In this document: positions 53,374 through 63,418 of the stretch, piece after piece
Position numbering within the stretch: position 1 is the first letter of the stretch
Layout of the letters: each line of letters begins with the position of its first letter
Source: Chryseosolibacter sp964493505
GTDB lineage: Bacteria > Bacteroidota > Bacteroidia > Cytophagales > Cyclobacteriaceae
Assembly: GCA_964493505.1 (NCBI GenBank)
Contig: CAZBNP010000008.1
Location: 124,001-188,000 of the forward strand
DNA length: 64,000 nt
Reading direction: 5' to 3'
Translations under genes and position numbers: made by a program
Notes under the pieces: model-generated
The model's input: the letters and a program-made list of their open reading frames with translations, nothing else
What the model was told of the DNA's origin: nothing
The model's database searches: none

Positions 53374-54345
53374 ATGGATGAAAAAAGATTTGATGACCTG
53401 ATTCGCCGGTACATGTCAGGCGACGCCACGGCGCACGAAAAAGATCTCGTTGAAAAATGGCTTGATCGACGCAGTCAGAAGGATCCTTATAGCACGTTGT
53501 CCCGCGAGGAGAAGCTTGCTATACGGCAGAACATGGCGGAGGAGCTTTCGGCGCGGATGTCGGAAAATACCGGACGACAGCGACGACCTGCCGTGTTCTA
53601 CCGTGCCGCGGCGGCGGTGGCCGTGCTGGCTGTGCTTTCCTATTTGTTGCTTGATTTTTCTTTGCCTTCTGTCACCAGGGAAATTGCGATGGTCCGTGAA
53701 AGCTCCTCGGAGCAGGCGACGCGAAAGGTCATTCTCCGCGACAGCACTATTGTCTGGCTGAAGGGAAGCAGCTCCATTACCTATCCGGAAACATTCGGAA
53801 AGCGTGAGCGCCACGTGGTGTTGTCCGGTGAAGCGCTGTTTGAAGTGTACAAGGACCCTGAACATCCGTTTGTCATTCAATGCGGTGGTTTGGTGGCCAG
53901 GGTGCTTGGGACGAGTTTTAATATCCGGACGAGGGAATCGGGCGTCGAGGTACATGTTTTGACAGGTAAGGTCTCCCTTACGTCCAGAGGAAGCCGGGAA
54001 GAACTCGTCGTGCTGCCGAATGAAAAGGCTATCTATAACGAAGAACGCGACCGGGTGGAGAAACTCGATGTGGTGGTGGCGGAAAGGACCGCACGTATAG
54101 CCGGGACGGAGTATCCGATGGACTTTCATGCGACGGCGATGGAGGAAATCATCAGGCGTATAGAAGGCAAGTTTGATGTCCGCGTTTCGGTAAGTGACGA
54201 GCGACTGAAGAACTGCACGATTACCGCCGACTTTACCGACCAGTCGCTGGACAGGACCTTGAGCCTGATAGCGCAGACGCTGAAGCTTGAGTACGAGATA
54301 AGAAACGGAGAGGTGATGCTGAAAGGAAAGGGCTGTGATCGATAA
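53374..54345 (+). CDS. FecR-family anti-sigma factor (second)
   Basis: A 323-residue inner-membrane regulator from the ATG at 53374 (ATG 53353 adds seven residues without support). The N-terminal RYMSGDATAHEKDLVEKWL helix is the sigma-binding part, a membrane segment is at about 78-95 (AAAVAVLAVLSYLLLDF), the FecR domain (about 115-210) has KVILRDSTIVWLKGSSSITYP and GEALFEVYKDPEHPF, and the end (about 250-320, MEEIIRRIEGKFDVRVSV) is DUF4974-like. Its sigma partner is probably the divergent gene at 52493-53086. The SusC with STN domain follows. Confidence 0.93.
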   Translation: MDEKRFDDLIRRYMSGDATAHEKDLVEKWLDRRSQKDPYSTLSREEKLAIRQNMAEELSARMSENTGRQRRPAVFYRAAAAVAVLAVLSYLLLDFSLPSVTREIAMVRESSSEQATRKVILRDSTIVWLKGSSSITYPETFGKRERHVVLSGEALFEVYKDPEHPFVIQCGGLVARVLGTSFNIRTRESGVEVHVLTGKVSLTSRGSREELVVLPNEKAIYNEERDRVEKLDVVVAERTARIAGTEYPMDFHATAMEEIIRRIEGKFDVRVSVSDERLKNCTITADFTDQSLDRTLSLIAQTLKLEYEIRNGEVMLKGKGCDR

Positions 54346-54420
54346 GCACCGATTTGAGATTACCTAAACCATAACAACCATGACGAACGCTATTTACGAC
54401 AATTCAGCATAGAAAGAGAG

Positions 54421-54481
54421 CAGGGGTGTTGGAAGCACCCCTGTGATGCCCTGAAGCCGCCTCGACAGCAGAACTCAGGGC
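54421..54481 (+). promoter_or_regulatory. Two tandem hairpins in the fecR-susC gap
   Basis: CAGGGGTG (54421-54428) pairs with CACCCCTG (54436-54443) around a 7-base loop, and GCCCTGA (54448-54454) pairs with TCAGGGC (54475-54481) around a 20-base loop. No long T-run follows. The other fecR-susC gap of the window also holds a perfect hairpin, so such structures may lower read-through or stabilise the susC message. Confidence 0.5.
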
Positions 54482-54523
54482 CGCTTTGTCTATTCAGTTG
54501 AAATCAACAAAACATGTGAATTT

Positions 54524-57500
54524 ATGCAAAAAAAATCTACGGCCAATGATTTGCCCGCAGTTGTTTCTAATCGCCCGGGCCAGAACCGCAGACGGCCAAC
54601 AAGTCCGGGCCTCAGGTACCAGATTATGAAGGTGACACTGATACAAATGACGGTGGCGATGATCTTTTCAGGGGTTTCGATCGCCTTTGACAATCATGCT
54701 CAGAAGATACTAAATAAAGAGGTTTCTCTGGAAGTGAAGATGACGTCGCTGGCAGAAGCTCTTTCGGAAATCGAAAGGGCCGCTGATGTGAAATTCGTGT
54801 ATAGTCCGGCACGTCTCGATCTGGCTGATCGAGTCTCCATAGACGTTTCACGCGAAAAGCTCGGCGTGCTACTCTCAGACTTGCTGACTCCCCGGTCAAT
54901 CAAATTCCGGGTACAGGAGAATGAAGATTACATCGTGTTATTTGACAGCGAAAATATTCCGCCCATTAACGCTGTCGTGGAGCATGATCCCGTGGACGAG
55001 GTGATTGTTTCCGCGGTTGTTTCCGGTAAGGTAGCAGACGAGGAGAGCAATCCAATCCCGGGAGTAAATGTCGTCGTCAAAGGAACCACCAACGGAACGG
55101 CGACAGACGCGAATGGACGATATTCACTTTCGGTCGCCGACGAAGATGCTGTACTGGTATTCTCGTTCATTGGATATGGTTCCCAGGAGATCTCAGTGAA
55201 TAAAAGATCCGTTATCGATGTGATACTTCTCCAGGACTTACAGCGATTAGAGGAGGTCGTGGTGGTCGGATACGGCACGCAGGAGAAGGTCAGTCTTACA
55301 GGCGCCATCGCCACTATGAAATCCGATGACCTGGGAAAAGTTCCCGTTGCCAATACAACAAATGCGCTAGCGGGAAGGTTGCCGGGCGTTATTACCAAGC
55401 AGGAAAGTGGTGAGCCAGGCAAGGACAATACGACGATTAATATAAGAGGCTTCGGTACCCCATTGGTGATTGTAGATGGCGTTGAAAGGAGTTTTAACGA
55501 TATAAATGCTGAGGAGATTGAGTCCATCTCGGTTCTGAAAGACGCGTCGGCCGCGATTTATGGCGCACGGGCCGGGAACGGCGTCGTGTTGATCACGACC
55601 AAGCGGGGAGTGAAGGGCGATACGCGCATGCAATACAAGAGCTCCTTTGGCGTGCAGGGTGTCGCCAATTATCCCGCGTTTGTGAATTCCGGGGAGTATG
55701 CGGAATTACACCGGGAAGCGGAGATCTACCAGGGAATATCGGATGCCCAGCTGTTGTACTCGGAAGAGGATATCAACAACTTTTATTCCGGTGCCGCCGG
55801 ATATCCCAACGGCGACTGGTGGCGCGCGACCGTGAGGGACTGGACCCCGCAGCAACAGCACAGCTTATCGATATTGGGAGGAACCGAATCCGTTCGCTAT
55901 TACGGAGTCATCGGTTATATCGGACAGCAGGGGATGTACAGATCCGGAGATAATAAGATGGATCGCTTTAATGTTCGCTCGAATGTCGATATCGATGTAA
56001 CAAAGAACTTATCAGCCTCGATTGATCTCTCCGGGAAGGTTCAATATCTGAAAAAACCTACCGCCTCCACCAATACCATATTCACCAATATATTTAACGC
56101 CCTGCCCATCTATGCCGTCTCATTTCCCGACCCGGATATCATACCTTATTCCGGGAAAGAAGACCAGAACCCAGCCGCCATCAGTAGCCGGTCTATTGCG
56201 GGATACGATGATGAATACAACAATAAATACCAGGCTACCTTCCGGCTGAACTACAAGCTGCCTTTTATCGAGGGGCTGCAGGTAATGGGGAGATTCGATT
56301 ACTACACCATTAACGGTTACGATAAACTATTTCAGAAACCATTTGAGCTCCATAATTACGATGAAGTATCGGGGGTCTACTCACTTGCGGCTATACAAAG
56401 CAGGACACGCCTGCGCGAGGACTTTGCCAAAAGTACATTTCTGACCAGTCAGGTCTCACTGAACTATGACCGTCATTTCGGGAATGACCACCGGCTGAAA
56501 GGATTGTTCGTGTATGAAGCGATCGACAGCAAAGGCAATGATTTCTGGGCAAAACGGGAAGAGTTTCTAACCACGTCCATTGAACAGCTTTTTGCATCGG
56601 GAATAGCCAACCAGGATTTAAGCGGAAGCGCCTGGGAAGACGGGAGGATAAGCTATGTCAGCCGGCTCAACTACGAATACAAGGGAAAATATATGGTGGA
56701 AGGTGCGCTTCGATACGACGGCTCCAATCGCTTTCCGTCCGATAAGCGGTGGGGGTTATTCCCAAGTATTTCCGCGGCATGGCGAATCAGCGAAGAGAGC
56801 TTTATACGGAATAGCTGGCTCGATAACCTGAAAGTACGGGGTTCCCTGAGCCGGACGGGGCGTGACGATACAGGAATGTTCCAATACCTCACCGGCTATG
56901 TTTATGGAAATGACTATATCATTGACGATGCTTTGGTGAAGAGCCTTATTTCCACCGGCGTAGCAAATCCGAATATCACGTGGGAGTCTATGACAACCTA
57001 CAATGTCGGTTTGGACATCAACATCCTTAATAACTTATTGTATGGTGAGATGGATGTGTTTTACCGCTTGAGGGAGGGTATGCTCGCTACCCGAAGCGCG
57101 TCAATCCCGAAAGAGGTGGGAGCCTCGCTACCAGCAGAGAACTTGAACAGCGTGAGCAACCGCGGGTTTGAAATTGCCATCGGGCACCAGAAAACAGTCA
57201 ATGGATTCCGATACAACGTGAAAGCGATGATGTCCTGGGCGAGGTCGAAATGGAAGCACTTTGACGAACCTGCCTACACCGATCCGGATGACATCCGAAT
57301 AAATAGCAGGTCGGGCCGATGGACAAACCTGTCGTTTGGTTACCGTTCAGTGGGATACTTTCAGTCTGAAGAGGAAATAGAGAACTGGCCAACGGATCAG
57401 GATAACAACGGAAATAACACCTTGAAACCCGGAGATTTGAAGTACATCGATTTGAATGGAGACGGAATTCTCGATTGGAGGGATAAGGATATTATCGGTA

Positions 57501-57994
57501 AATCGGGATTGCCGGAAGTGATGTATGCTCTTAATATTGATCTGCGCTATAAGGGGTTTGATTTCTTTATGCTTTGGCAAGGCTCATCGGAACATTACGT
57601 TGAACTCGGCATGAGGAATGTCTTTGCCAGTGCTTTTCCGAAACCGTTTCGTTATATGTTTACCGACCGATGGAGACCTGGCTACGACGATGCTCTTTTT
57701 CCCCGGCCGAGCCTCGGCTCAGTACCCAACAACGAAGCAGATTCGGATTTCTGGCTGCAGCCGGCTTCCTATTTACGGTTAAAAAATATTTCCCTGGGAT
57801 ACACCCTCTCAAATACTATCACGCGGAAATTGGGCATCGACGGGCTGCGCGTATTCGTGTCTGGTGAAAACCTGATGACATTCAGCAAACTGCACCGGAA
57901 ATACGGTTTTGATCCGGAATCACCGCAGGATCAAAACGGCAAATATTATCCGCAAATGCGGTCACTTTCAGTTGGGTTAAATCTGGCTTTTTAA
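54524..57994 (+). CDS. SusC-family TonB-dependent transporter with STN signalling domain (second)
   Basis: A 1156-residue importer. The first 34 residues are polar and basic and precede the hydrophobic signal (MKVTLIQMTVAMIFSGVSIA from 35), a common layout in this family; ATG 54626 is an alternative start. An STN domain is at about 65-140 (SLAEALSEIERAADVKFVYS), a carboxypeptidase-regulatory-like domain at about 165-240, then VVVVGYGTQEKVSLTG, the plug and the barrel ending in Phe. With the upstream FecR it should signal substrate presence. It pairs with the SusD 12 bases downstream. Confidence 0.95.
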   Translation: MQKKSTANDLPAVVSNRPGQNRRRPTSPGLRYQIMKVTLIQMTVAMIFSGVSIAFDNHAQKILNKEVSLEVKMTSLAEALSEIERAADVKFVYSPARLDLADRVSIDVSREKLGVLLSDLLTPRSIKFRVQENEDYIVLFDSENIPPINAVVEHDPVDEVIVSAVVSGKVADEESNPIPGVNVVVKGTTNGTATDANGRYSLSVADEDAVLVFSFIGYGSQEISVNKRSVIDVILLQDLQRLEEVVVVGYGTQEKVSLTGAIATMKSDDLGKVPVANTTNALAGRLPGVITKQESGEPGKDNTTINIRGFGTPLVIVDGVERSFNDINAEEIESISVLKDASAAIYGARAGNGVVLITTKRGVKGDTRMQYKSSFGVQGVANYPAFVNSGEYAELHREAEIYQGISDAQLLYSEEDINNFYSGAAGYPNGDWWRATVRDWTPQQQHSLSILGGTESVRYYGVIGYIGQQGMYRSGDNKMDRFNVRSNVDIDVTKNLSASIDLSGKVQYLKKPTASTNTIFTNIFNALPIYAVSFPDPDIIPYSGKEDQNPAAISSRSIAGYDDEYNNKYQATFRLNYKLPFIEGLQVMGRFDYYTINGYDKLFQKPFELHNYDEVSGVYSLAAIQSRTRLREDFAKSTFLTSQVSLNYDRHFGNDHRLKGLFVYEAIDSKGNDFWAKREEFLTTSIEQLFASGIANQDLSGSAWEDGRISYVSRLNYEYKGKYMVEGALRYDGSNRFPSDKRWGLFPSISAAWRISEESFIRNSWLDNLKVRGSLSRTGRDDTGMFQYLTGYVYGNDYIIDDALVKSLISTGVANPNITWESMTTYNVGLDINILNNLLYGEMDVFYRLREGMLATRSASIPKEVGASLPAENLNSVSNRGFEIAIGHQKTVNGFRYNVKAMMSWARSKWKHFDEPAYTDPDDIRINSRSGRWTNLSFGYRSVGYFQSEEEIENWPTDQDNNGNNTLKPGDLKYIDLNGDGILDWRDKDIIGKSGLPEVMYALNIDLRYKGFDFFMLWQGSSEHYVELGMRNVFASAFPKPFRYMFTDRWRPGYDDALFPRPSLGSVPNNEADSDFWLQPASYLRLKNISLGYTLSNTITRKLGIDGLRVFVSGENLMTFSKLHRKYGFDPESPQDQNGKYYPQMRSLSVGLNLAF

Positions 57995-58006
57995 AACGAA
58001 CAGGCG

Positions 58007-59800
58007 ATGAAAAAGTTAACTAATTGCTATATAGGAATACTGACGTTGATCATGGCGTTGACGTCTTGTCAGGATATCTTGGACCGGGCTCCTATTGACC
58101 AGATCTCCGATGCAGTGGTTTGGAACGACCAAACATTAATTGAAGCCTATTTATACCAATGCTATTCCTCGGCTCCCTTTCATGCGTCGCTGACTCAGGA
58201 GGACGTAGAAGACAGGAATATCCTGTACCCTATCACCGTCTGCGACGAGGGCTTCAGTAAAAAGACACAGGACGAAGGTGCTTCGATCTGGAAGATGAAT
58301 CTTCTGGACAAAGACGGTGGCAAAAGGAATCTATTCCAGTACTGGGGCTATACGGATATCAGGCGCGCCAATGAATTTTTGGAGTTGGTACGAACCTCTT
58401 CACTGGAAAACAAAGATGTGCTGGAGGCTGAGATGAGATTCATCCGGGCTTTCATATACTTTGAGATGGTAAAAAGATACGGAGGGGTACCGCTGATCGT
58501 CGAAGCCCAGAGTCTAAACACCGACCTGCAGGAGATGTATGTTCCGAGAAATTCGGAACAGCAAATCTATGATTTCATTTACGATGAATTGAGTGATATC
58601 GTGGACATTCTACCGGAGGAGTATTCCGGTGGGTTCGGGAGAGCGACCCGGTATGCAGCCGCAGCCCTCAATAGCAGGGCAATGATGTACGCCGCCAGTA
58701 TAGCACAATGGGGCAAACAGCAAATGGATGGATTGCTCGGCTTGCCGCCGGGTGATGCGGCGGGCTATTGGCAGAAATGCTATGATGCCAGTAAGGTAAT
58801 TTTAGGAACTGACCTAAAAGGAGGCGAACACTTCCTCTACAAAGGGAATGCTGATTTAGTCCAGAACTTCCAGGAGATATTTCTCAACGAGAAAAACAAG
58901 GAAGTCATTTTTGCAAAGCAATATGCCGGGAAAGATGTTCTCGGTCATCGCTGGGATCTGTTCAACGCGCCAATCAACAGGATTCCTGATGACGGAAACG
59001 GAGTGATATTCGGGAGTGAAAAACAGTGTACCAGTCTAAGCGTGTACCTGGAGATGGCCGAGGAGTTCGAATACAACGACGGTTCGGAAGGCACTATCTT
59101 TTCCAGTAGGGACGCCGAAGAAATCGAAAGCAATATTTACACTATAGATCAACTCTTTGGCAATAAAGAACCGCGGTTTCATGCGTCTCTCTTTCATCAT
59201 CAGTCTGACTGGAGAGGTGTAAGCCTGGATTGGAAGAAGTGGGATATTAAAAGCGGAACGAAGAGTAAGGCGAAAAATCGTCCGAAAGCAGATGTTGAAG
59301 AACAGACCGGGTTCGGTATTAAAAAGTACGTTTCAAATACAGGAGGTTTCCCCGAGGGTGCGTCGTCGGATGTCGATTATATCGTCTTTCGGTTTGGTGA
59401 GATTCTGTTAAATTTCGCGGAAGCCGCGTATGAGCTGGGAAAAATGGAAGAATCAACCTTAGCCATAAATGAACTTCGAAGCCGGGTGGGCCTTCCGTCG
59501 CATGCAACGGTTGACCGGGAGAAAATCAGGCACGAACGAAAAGTGGAGCTGGCGTTTGAAGGCAATCGTTTTTGGGATTTGAGACGTTGGAGGTCGCTGG
59601 AAGAAGAGATGAATCGCAAGTTTTACGGCATAGAATACGGCCAGATAGATGGTGGTGATGAATACCGGATATATCTCGTCGGGGGCGATGCAGAGGGAAC
59701 TTATGTGTGTAATATGTCGGAAAAGTACTACTACCTGCCTATTACCACTAACCGGATCGCAAGTAATCCAAAACTGGCACAGGAGAATCCTGGATATTAA
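58007..59800 (+). CDS. SusD-family outer-membrane lipoprotein
   Basis: A 597-residue lipoprotein (lipobox LTSC, Cys21) that caps the SusC encoded before it. Family features include EAEMRFIRAFIYFEMVKRYGG, YAAAALNSRAMMYAAS, the middle NKEPRFHASLFHH stretch, FAEAAYELGK, and the C-terminal RHERKVELAFEGNRFWDLRRW signature, ending LPITTNRIASNPKLAQENPGY-like. At 597 residues it is longer than the SusD of Region 1, as is usual for proteins that bind complex sulfated glycans (inference). Two sulfatase genes follow. Confidence 0.95.
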   Translation: MKKLTNCYIGILTLIMALTSCQDILDRAPIDQISDAVVWNDQTLIEAYLYQCYSSAPFHASLTQEDVEDRNILYPITVCDEGFSKKTQDEGASIWKMNLLDKDGGKRNLFQYWGYTDIRRANEFLELVRTSSLENKDVLEAEMRFIRAFIYFEMVKRYGGVPLIVEAQSLNTDLQEMYVPRNSEQQIYDFIYDELSDIVDILPEEYSGGFGRATRYAAAALNSRAMMYAASIAQWGKQQMDGLLGLPPGDAAGYWQKCYDASKVILGTDLKGGEHFLYKGNADLVQNFQEIFLNEKNKEVIFAKQYAGKDVLGHRWDLFNAPINRIPDDGNGVIFGSEKQCTSLSVYLEMAEEFEYNDGSEGTIFSSRDAEEIESNIYTIDQLFGNKEPRFHASLFHHQSDWRGVSLDWKKWDIKSGTKSKAKNRPKADVEEQTGFGIKKYVSNTGGFPEGASSDVDYIVFRFGEILLNFAEAAYELGKMEESTLAINELRSRVGLPSHATVDREKIRHERKVELAFEGNRFWDLRRWRSLEEEMNRKFYGIEYGQIDGGDEYRIYLVGGDAEGTYVCNMSEKYYYLPITTNRIASNPKLAQENPGY

Positions 59801-59845
59801 CGCAGTGACAGCGTTTGGTTGTAATTCACCCAATAATCGGTAAAG

Positions 59846-61339
59846 ATGTTTCTAAAGTTTTGCTACCTACTGGTCTTCCTTTTCGGTTTCACGCTCCAGG
59901 TGATCAGTCAAAAGACGCCGAATGTGCTCTATATATTTACGGATGATCAATCAGCTCGTACATTAAGCTGCTATTCGGAGATGGGATCGGGATTTCATAC
60001 ACCGAATATTGATCGCCTTGCAGCGAAGGGTGTGAAGTTCAGGTACGCCTACACCGGCGCCAAGTGCGTGCCCTCGCGAGGCAGTGCCATCACCGGGCGA
60101 CTACAGCATAATTATACGAAAGAGAGCGCTTATTGGCCGGTGACATTCCGGAAGCAGGGATATTACACCGGAATGATCGGAAAGTGGCATTGGGATAAAC
60201 CACGCCACGAGGAAACGTGGGACTGGTCGGCGGTATGGGAGCATCACCTGCCGGAAAACAAAACGAATTACTACTGGGATCAGAGTCTTCGGATCAACAA
60301 TGACTCTTTAATGGATTTGAAAGAGTACAGCACGGACGCCTATACGAACCTGGCAGTTAATTTTATAAAAAAGGGTGCGCAGAATAAAGATAAGCCCTGG
60401 TTTCTCTGGCTCTGTTATGGAGGTGTGCATGGGCCCTATACGCCCGCCGACCGTCATATCGGGTCCTACGCCGCGCAGCCGGAGATACGGTATCCAAAGG
60501 ATGTTTTTGGCCCGAGGCCCGATAAACCGGAACACGTCATGTTTCTTGAAATGAACAAAAGAGACAAGGTCACGGGTAAGCCGATGTGGAAGAAAAGAAC
60601 GTTGGATAGTTGGGTCAAGCAGTATAATGAAGCGGTACGGGCCATTGATGAAGGTGTAGGTCGTTTGGTGGAGGCCCTGGAAGAAACAGGCCAATACGAA
60701 AATACGGTAATCATTTTCACCTCCGACAATGGCTACGCCTGGGGACATCACGGATATAATCTGAAAATAGCTCCATATGATGCTAATTTGCTCACTCCCC
60801 TGATTTTTACCTACGGCAATAAAGTCGCTTCCGGTAAAGAATGTCCCTTTCCGGTGAATGGTGTGGATATCATCGCCACTATTCATTCACTGTGCAACAT
60901 CAGGCCCGACGCTGCATTGGACGGAAGAGACCTTGCACCATTACTTTCAGATCCCGGTAAAACGGAGTGGCGTGATCAGAAAATGGTCCAGATTTATACG
61001 GGGAATAATTACGGCAATGAACAGATCCGGTATGAGTTGGAAAGAGCTGCGCAATCAGGGGACTGGTCTAAGTTCAATGTACATAATTCCACCGGCACCA
61101 AAGCATGGATGATGCTCAGAGACGGAAAGTACAAGTATGTGCGACACATCTATAAGAATTATTGCGAGGAACTATATAACCTCGATGAAGATCCTGAAGA
61201 GTTGGTAAACCTTGCGGTACGCGATGAAAACCGGAAATTGCTGAGAACGATGCGGCAACAGCTCCTTATCGAATTTGAAAAGAAAGGAGCTACGTTTCTG
61301 AAATTATTACCGGCTCCACTGGAGAAGACCGTGAATTGA
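59846..61339 (+). CDS. Sulfatase (FGly-type), exported
   Basis: A 497-residue sulfatase with a signal peptide to about residue 22. The FGly signature CVPSRGSAITG begins at Cys74; TDDQ (32-35) and FTSDNGYAWGHHG near 290 carry metal ligands. The N-terminal GKWHWDKPRHE block and the C-terminal DGKYKYVRHIYK, ELYNLDEDPEELVNLA pattern are standard. It lies 45 bases after susD, so it is in the same transcription unit. Activity needs a sulfatase-maturating enzyme encoded elsewhere. The sulfated glycan is unknown. Confidence 0.92.
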   Translation: MFLKFCYLLVFLFGFTLQVISQKTPNVLYIFTDDQSARTLSCYSEMGSGFHTPNIDRLAAKGVKFRYAYTGAKCVPSRGSAITGRLQHNYTKESAYWPVTFRKQGYYTGMIGKWHWDKPRHEETWDWSAVWEHHLPENKTNYYWDQSLRINNDSLMDLKEYSTDAYTNLAVNFIKKGAQNKDKPWFLWLCYGGVHGPYTPADRHIGSYAAQPEIRYPKDVFGPRPDKPEHVMFLEMNKRDKVTGKPMWKKRTLDSWVKQYNEAVRAIDEGVGRLVEALEETGQYENTVIIFTSDNGYAWGHHGYNLKIAPYDANLLTPLIFTYGNKVASGKECPFPVNGVDIIATIHSLCNIRPDAALDGRDLAPLLSDPGKTEWRDQKMVQIYTGNNYGNEQIRYELERAAQSGDWSKFNVHNSTGTKAWMMLRDGKYKYVRHIYKNYCEELYNLDEDPEELVNLAVRDENRKLLRTMRQQLLIEFEKKGATFLKLLPAPLEKTVN

Positions 61340-61364
61340 TCGCGACACTGCGTCGAACACCAAC

Positions 61365-62849
61365 ATGAGTAGATTTTTATCAACATTTTTGTTCTGTGTC
61401 GCCACAACAGGTAGTGTGGCACAAAACAACGGCAGGCCTAATGTGCTGTTCATTATCGTGGATGACCTGCGGCCTGAATTGAACTGCTATGGGGCATCCC
61501 ACATGATTACGCCTTCCATAGATCGGCTTGCCGAAAGCGGCATGATCTTTCAAAGGGCGTATTGCCAGCAAGCCGTCTGCGCGCCTTCAAGAAACTCCAT
61601 CATGACCGGTCTTCGCCCCGATGCAATAGGAATCTACGATTTACAAACGTTTTTTCGTACAACAGTACCTGATGTAGTAACCCTGCCGGAGCATTTTAAA
61701 AAGAATGGATATCGCACAGAATCCGTAGGGAAGATATTTCATACCGGACACGGGAACAAGGACGATGCACAATCCTGGTCCGTTCCCAAATGGAATGAAA
61801 GAGGAATAATCAGCGCGATCCCGGCGATTCATCGTGGAGATACCGTTGGGCTCGAAAGCGATTATCCCCACATCAACCATGTAAAATTGCCATTTTACTG
61901 CTCGGATGAGCCGGAACAAAATATGACTGACGCGGTCATCAGTGAAATGGCAGTAGAACGGATAAAGGTACTAAAGGATTCGACCTTTTTCCTTGCAGTA
62001 GGATTCCGGAAACCTCACCTTCCTTTTGTGGCACCGCGGAAATACTGGGAGCTCTACGATCCCGATAAGATCAGCATACCAGGGCAAAACCCACCAGAGA
62101 ATATGGCGGACTTCGCGTTGATGAACTTCGGCGAATTGAGAAATTACTCCGGAATACCAGCGAAGGGACCCGTGCCTGATGAAACTGCCCGCGAACTCAT
62201 ACATGGCTATTACGCCGCGGTAAGCATGATCGATGCGCAAGTTGGAAAGCTACTGGAAGCATTGGAGAGTAATGGCCTTACTTCTAACACTATTGTAGTA
62301 TTACTGGGGGATCATGGTTGGAAACTGGGCGAGTACGGCAGTTGGTGTAAGCACACCAATTTTGAAGTGGATACTAATGTCCCTTTGATTATAAGCGGTC
62401 CGGGGATACCCGGGAGAACGAGTACCACTTCACTGGCGGAGCTGTTGGATATCTACCCTACCTTATGTGAATTGTCCGGGCTGAGCAAGCCCGCTCATCT
62501 TGATGGAGCAAGTTTGGTACCCGTGCTCAACAACCCGAAGAAGGAGGTCAGGAAAGTAGCTATCAGTCAATACCCGCGAAAAGTGCGGTTAGGAAATGAA
62601 AGTGAGATGACGGAGTTGATGGGTTATTCTATGCGTTATGGCGACTACCGGTATGTCCGCTGGCATAAAGCGGATAGACCGGGGGATGTTGTTTCCGTTG
62701 AATTATACGACCATTCGCGGAGCAATGTCGCTTCCGAAAATTTGGCCGGAAATAGAAATTATCAAAGCGTCGTCCGAAAGATGGACGGGTTGTTATTAGA
62801 TGCCATAAAGCAGACCGATTTTTTCTATGCGGGGCGCAAGCCGCGCTGA
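61365..62849 (+). CDS. Iduronate-2-sulfatase-like sulfatase, exported
   Basis: A 494-residue sulfatase with a signal peptide ending in SVAQ (about 20). VDDLRPELNCYG (32-43), the FGly signature CAPSRNSIMTG at Cys72, the GKIFHTGHGN block, the GFRKPHLPFVAPRKYWELY motif and the LGDHGWKLGEYG ending are those of the iduronate-2-sulfatase group (S1_7-like). The C-terminus reads SMRYGDYRYVRWHK, then VELYDH and NLAGN. It follows the first sulfatase by 25 bases. In this group substrates are 2-O-sulfated uronic acids or related sugars; the real target here is not known. A broken relative's tail follows downstream. Confidence 0.92.
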   Translation: MSRFLSTFLFCVATTGSVAQNNGRPNVLFIIVDDLRPELNCYGASHMITPSIDRLAESGMIFQRAYCQQAVCAPSRNSIMTGLRPDAIGIYDLQTFFRTTVPDVVTLPEHFKKNGYRTESVGKIFHTGHGNKDDAQSWSVPKWNERGIISAIPAIHRGDTVGLESDYPHINHVKLPFYCSDEPEQNMTDAVISEMAVERIKVLKDSTFFLAVGFRKPHLPFVAPRKYWELYDPDKISIPGQNPPENMADFALMNFGELRNYSGIPAKGPVPDETARELIHGYYAAVSMIDAQVGKLLEALESNGLTSNTIVVLLGDHGWKLGEYGSWCKHTNFEVDTNVPLIISGPGIPGRTSTTSLAELLDIYPTLCELSGLSKPAHLDGASLVPVLNNPKKEVRKVAISQYPRKVRLGNESEMTELMGYSMRYGDYRYVRWHKADRPGDVVSVELYDHSRSNVASENLAGNRNYQSVVRKMDGLLLDAIKQTDFFYAGRKPR

Positions 62850-63090
62850 GGCGCGGCCACTCAGGTCTTCTTCCGATACGGCTAAAGGAAAGTACGATAC
62901 CGGTAATCGGGATTTTAAAATGCTTTCCTTGAGGGCATCCTGTATCTGGGAATCACGCCGAAAGCCGGTAGAAGAAAGTCCGTATTTGCTGTGGGATGAA
63001 AGCTGTCTTTCGTATTCTTGCACAAGGCAGGGTGGGAGGTTCTCTTATCAAAAAGCATCAGCCTTTGACGATGGAATAGATTGAATAAGG
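62850..63090. other. Gap with no recognisable gene after the sulfatases
   Basis: An 85-codon frame at 62827-63084 and several minus-strand frames are open here but none has a known family, a plausible start or a hydrophobic signal. The stretch is probably debris left between the intact sulfatase and the chimeric tail that follows. Confidence 0.5.
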
Positions 63091-63411
63091 ATGCACCCGC
63101 CGGATCAATACACCAAAATTCGTAATAGCGTGATAAAAATTTCATCGTATTCATTTAATTTCATTTTTGGATTGATTTTTCTCGTTTCGGCTTCCTGTAG
63201 TGTCAGTAGCATGCGAACGGATCGTTATCGCTTCACGAAATGGAGAAAGAAAGCGCAGCCCGATGAAGTAGTGGCCTATGAGTTGTATGATCTCATAACA
63301 GATCCCGATGGACTGGTAAACATTGCCGGGAACCCTGCTTCCGAAAATATCATCCGGGAACTTTCTGAATTGATGGCTGCGTCAGGAATTGGCATGCAAA
63401 TCATAAGGTGA
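63091..63411 (+). pseudogene. Chimeric remnant: signal-like segment joined to a sulfatase C-terminal tail
   Basis: The 106-residue open frame has a lipoprotein-like signal (about 20-36, FNFIFGLIFLVSASC) joined at about residue 40 to the end of an iduronate-2-sulfatase-type protein: SMRTDRYRFTKWRKK, EVVAYELYDL and NIAGNPASENIIRELSELM. This aligns step by step with the end of the intact sulfatase just upstream (SMRYGDYRYVRWHK, DVVSVELYDH, NLAGN), so it is the tail of a deleted paralogue. The catalytic domain is gone and it cannot be a working sulfatase. A frame from the signal part to the tail may be translated, but I see no function for it. Confidence 0.7.
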
Positions 63412-63418
63412 CGGACGG

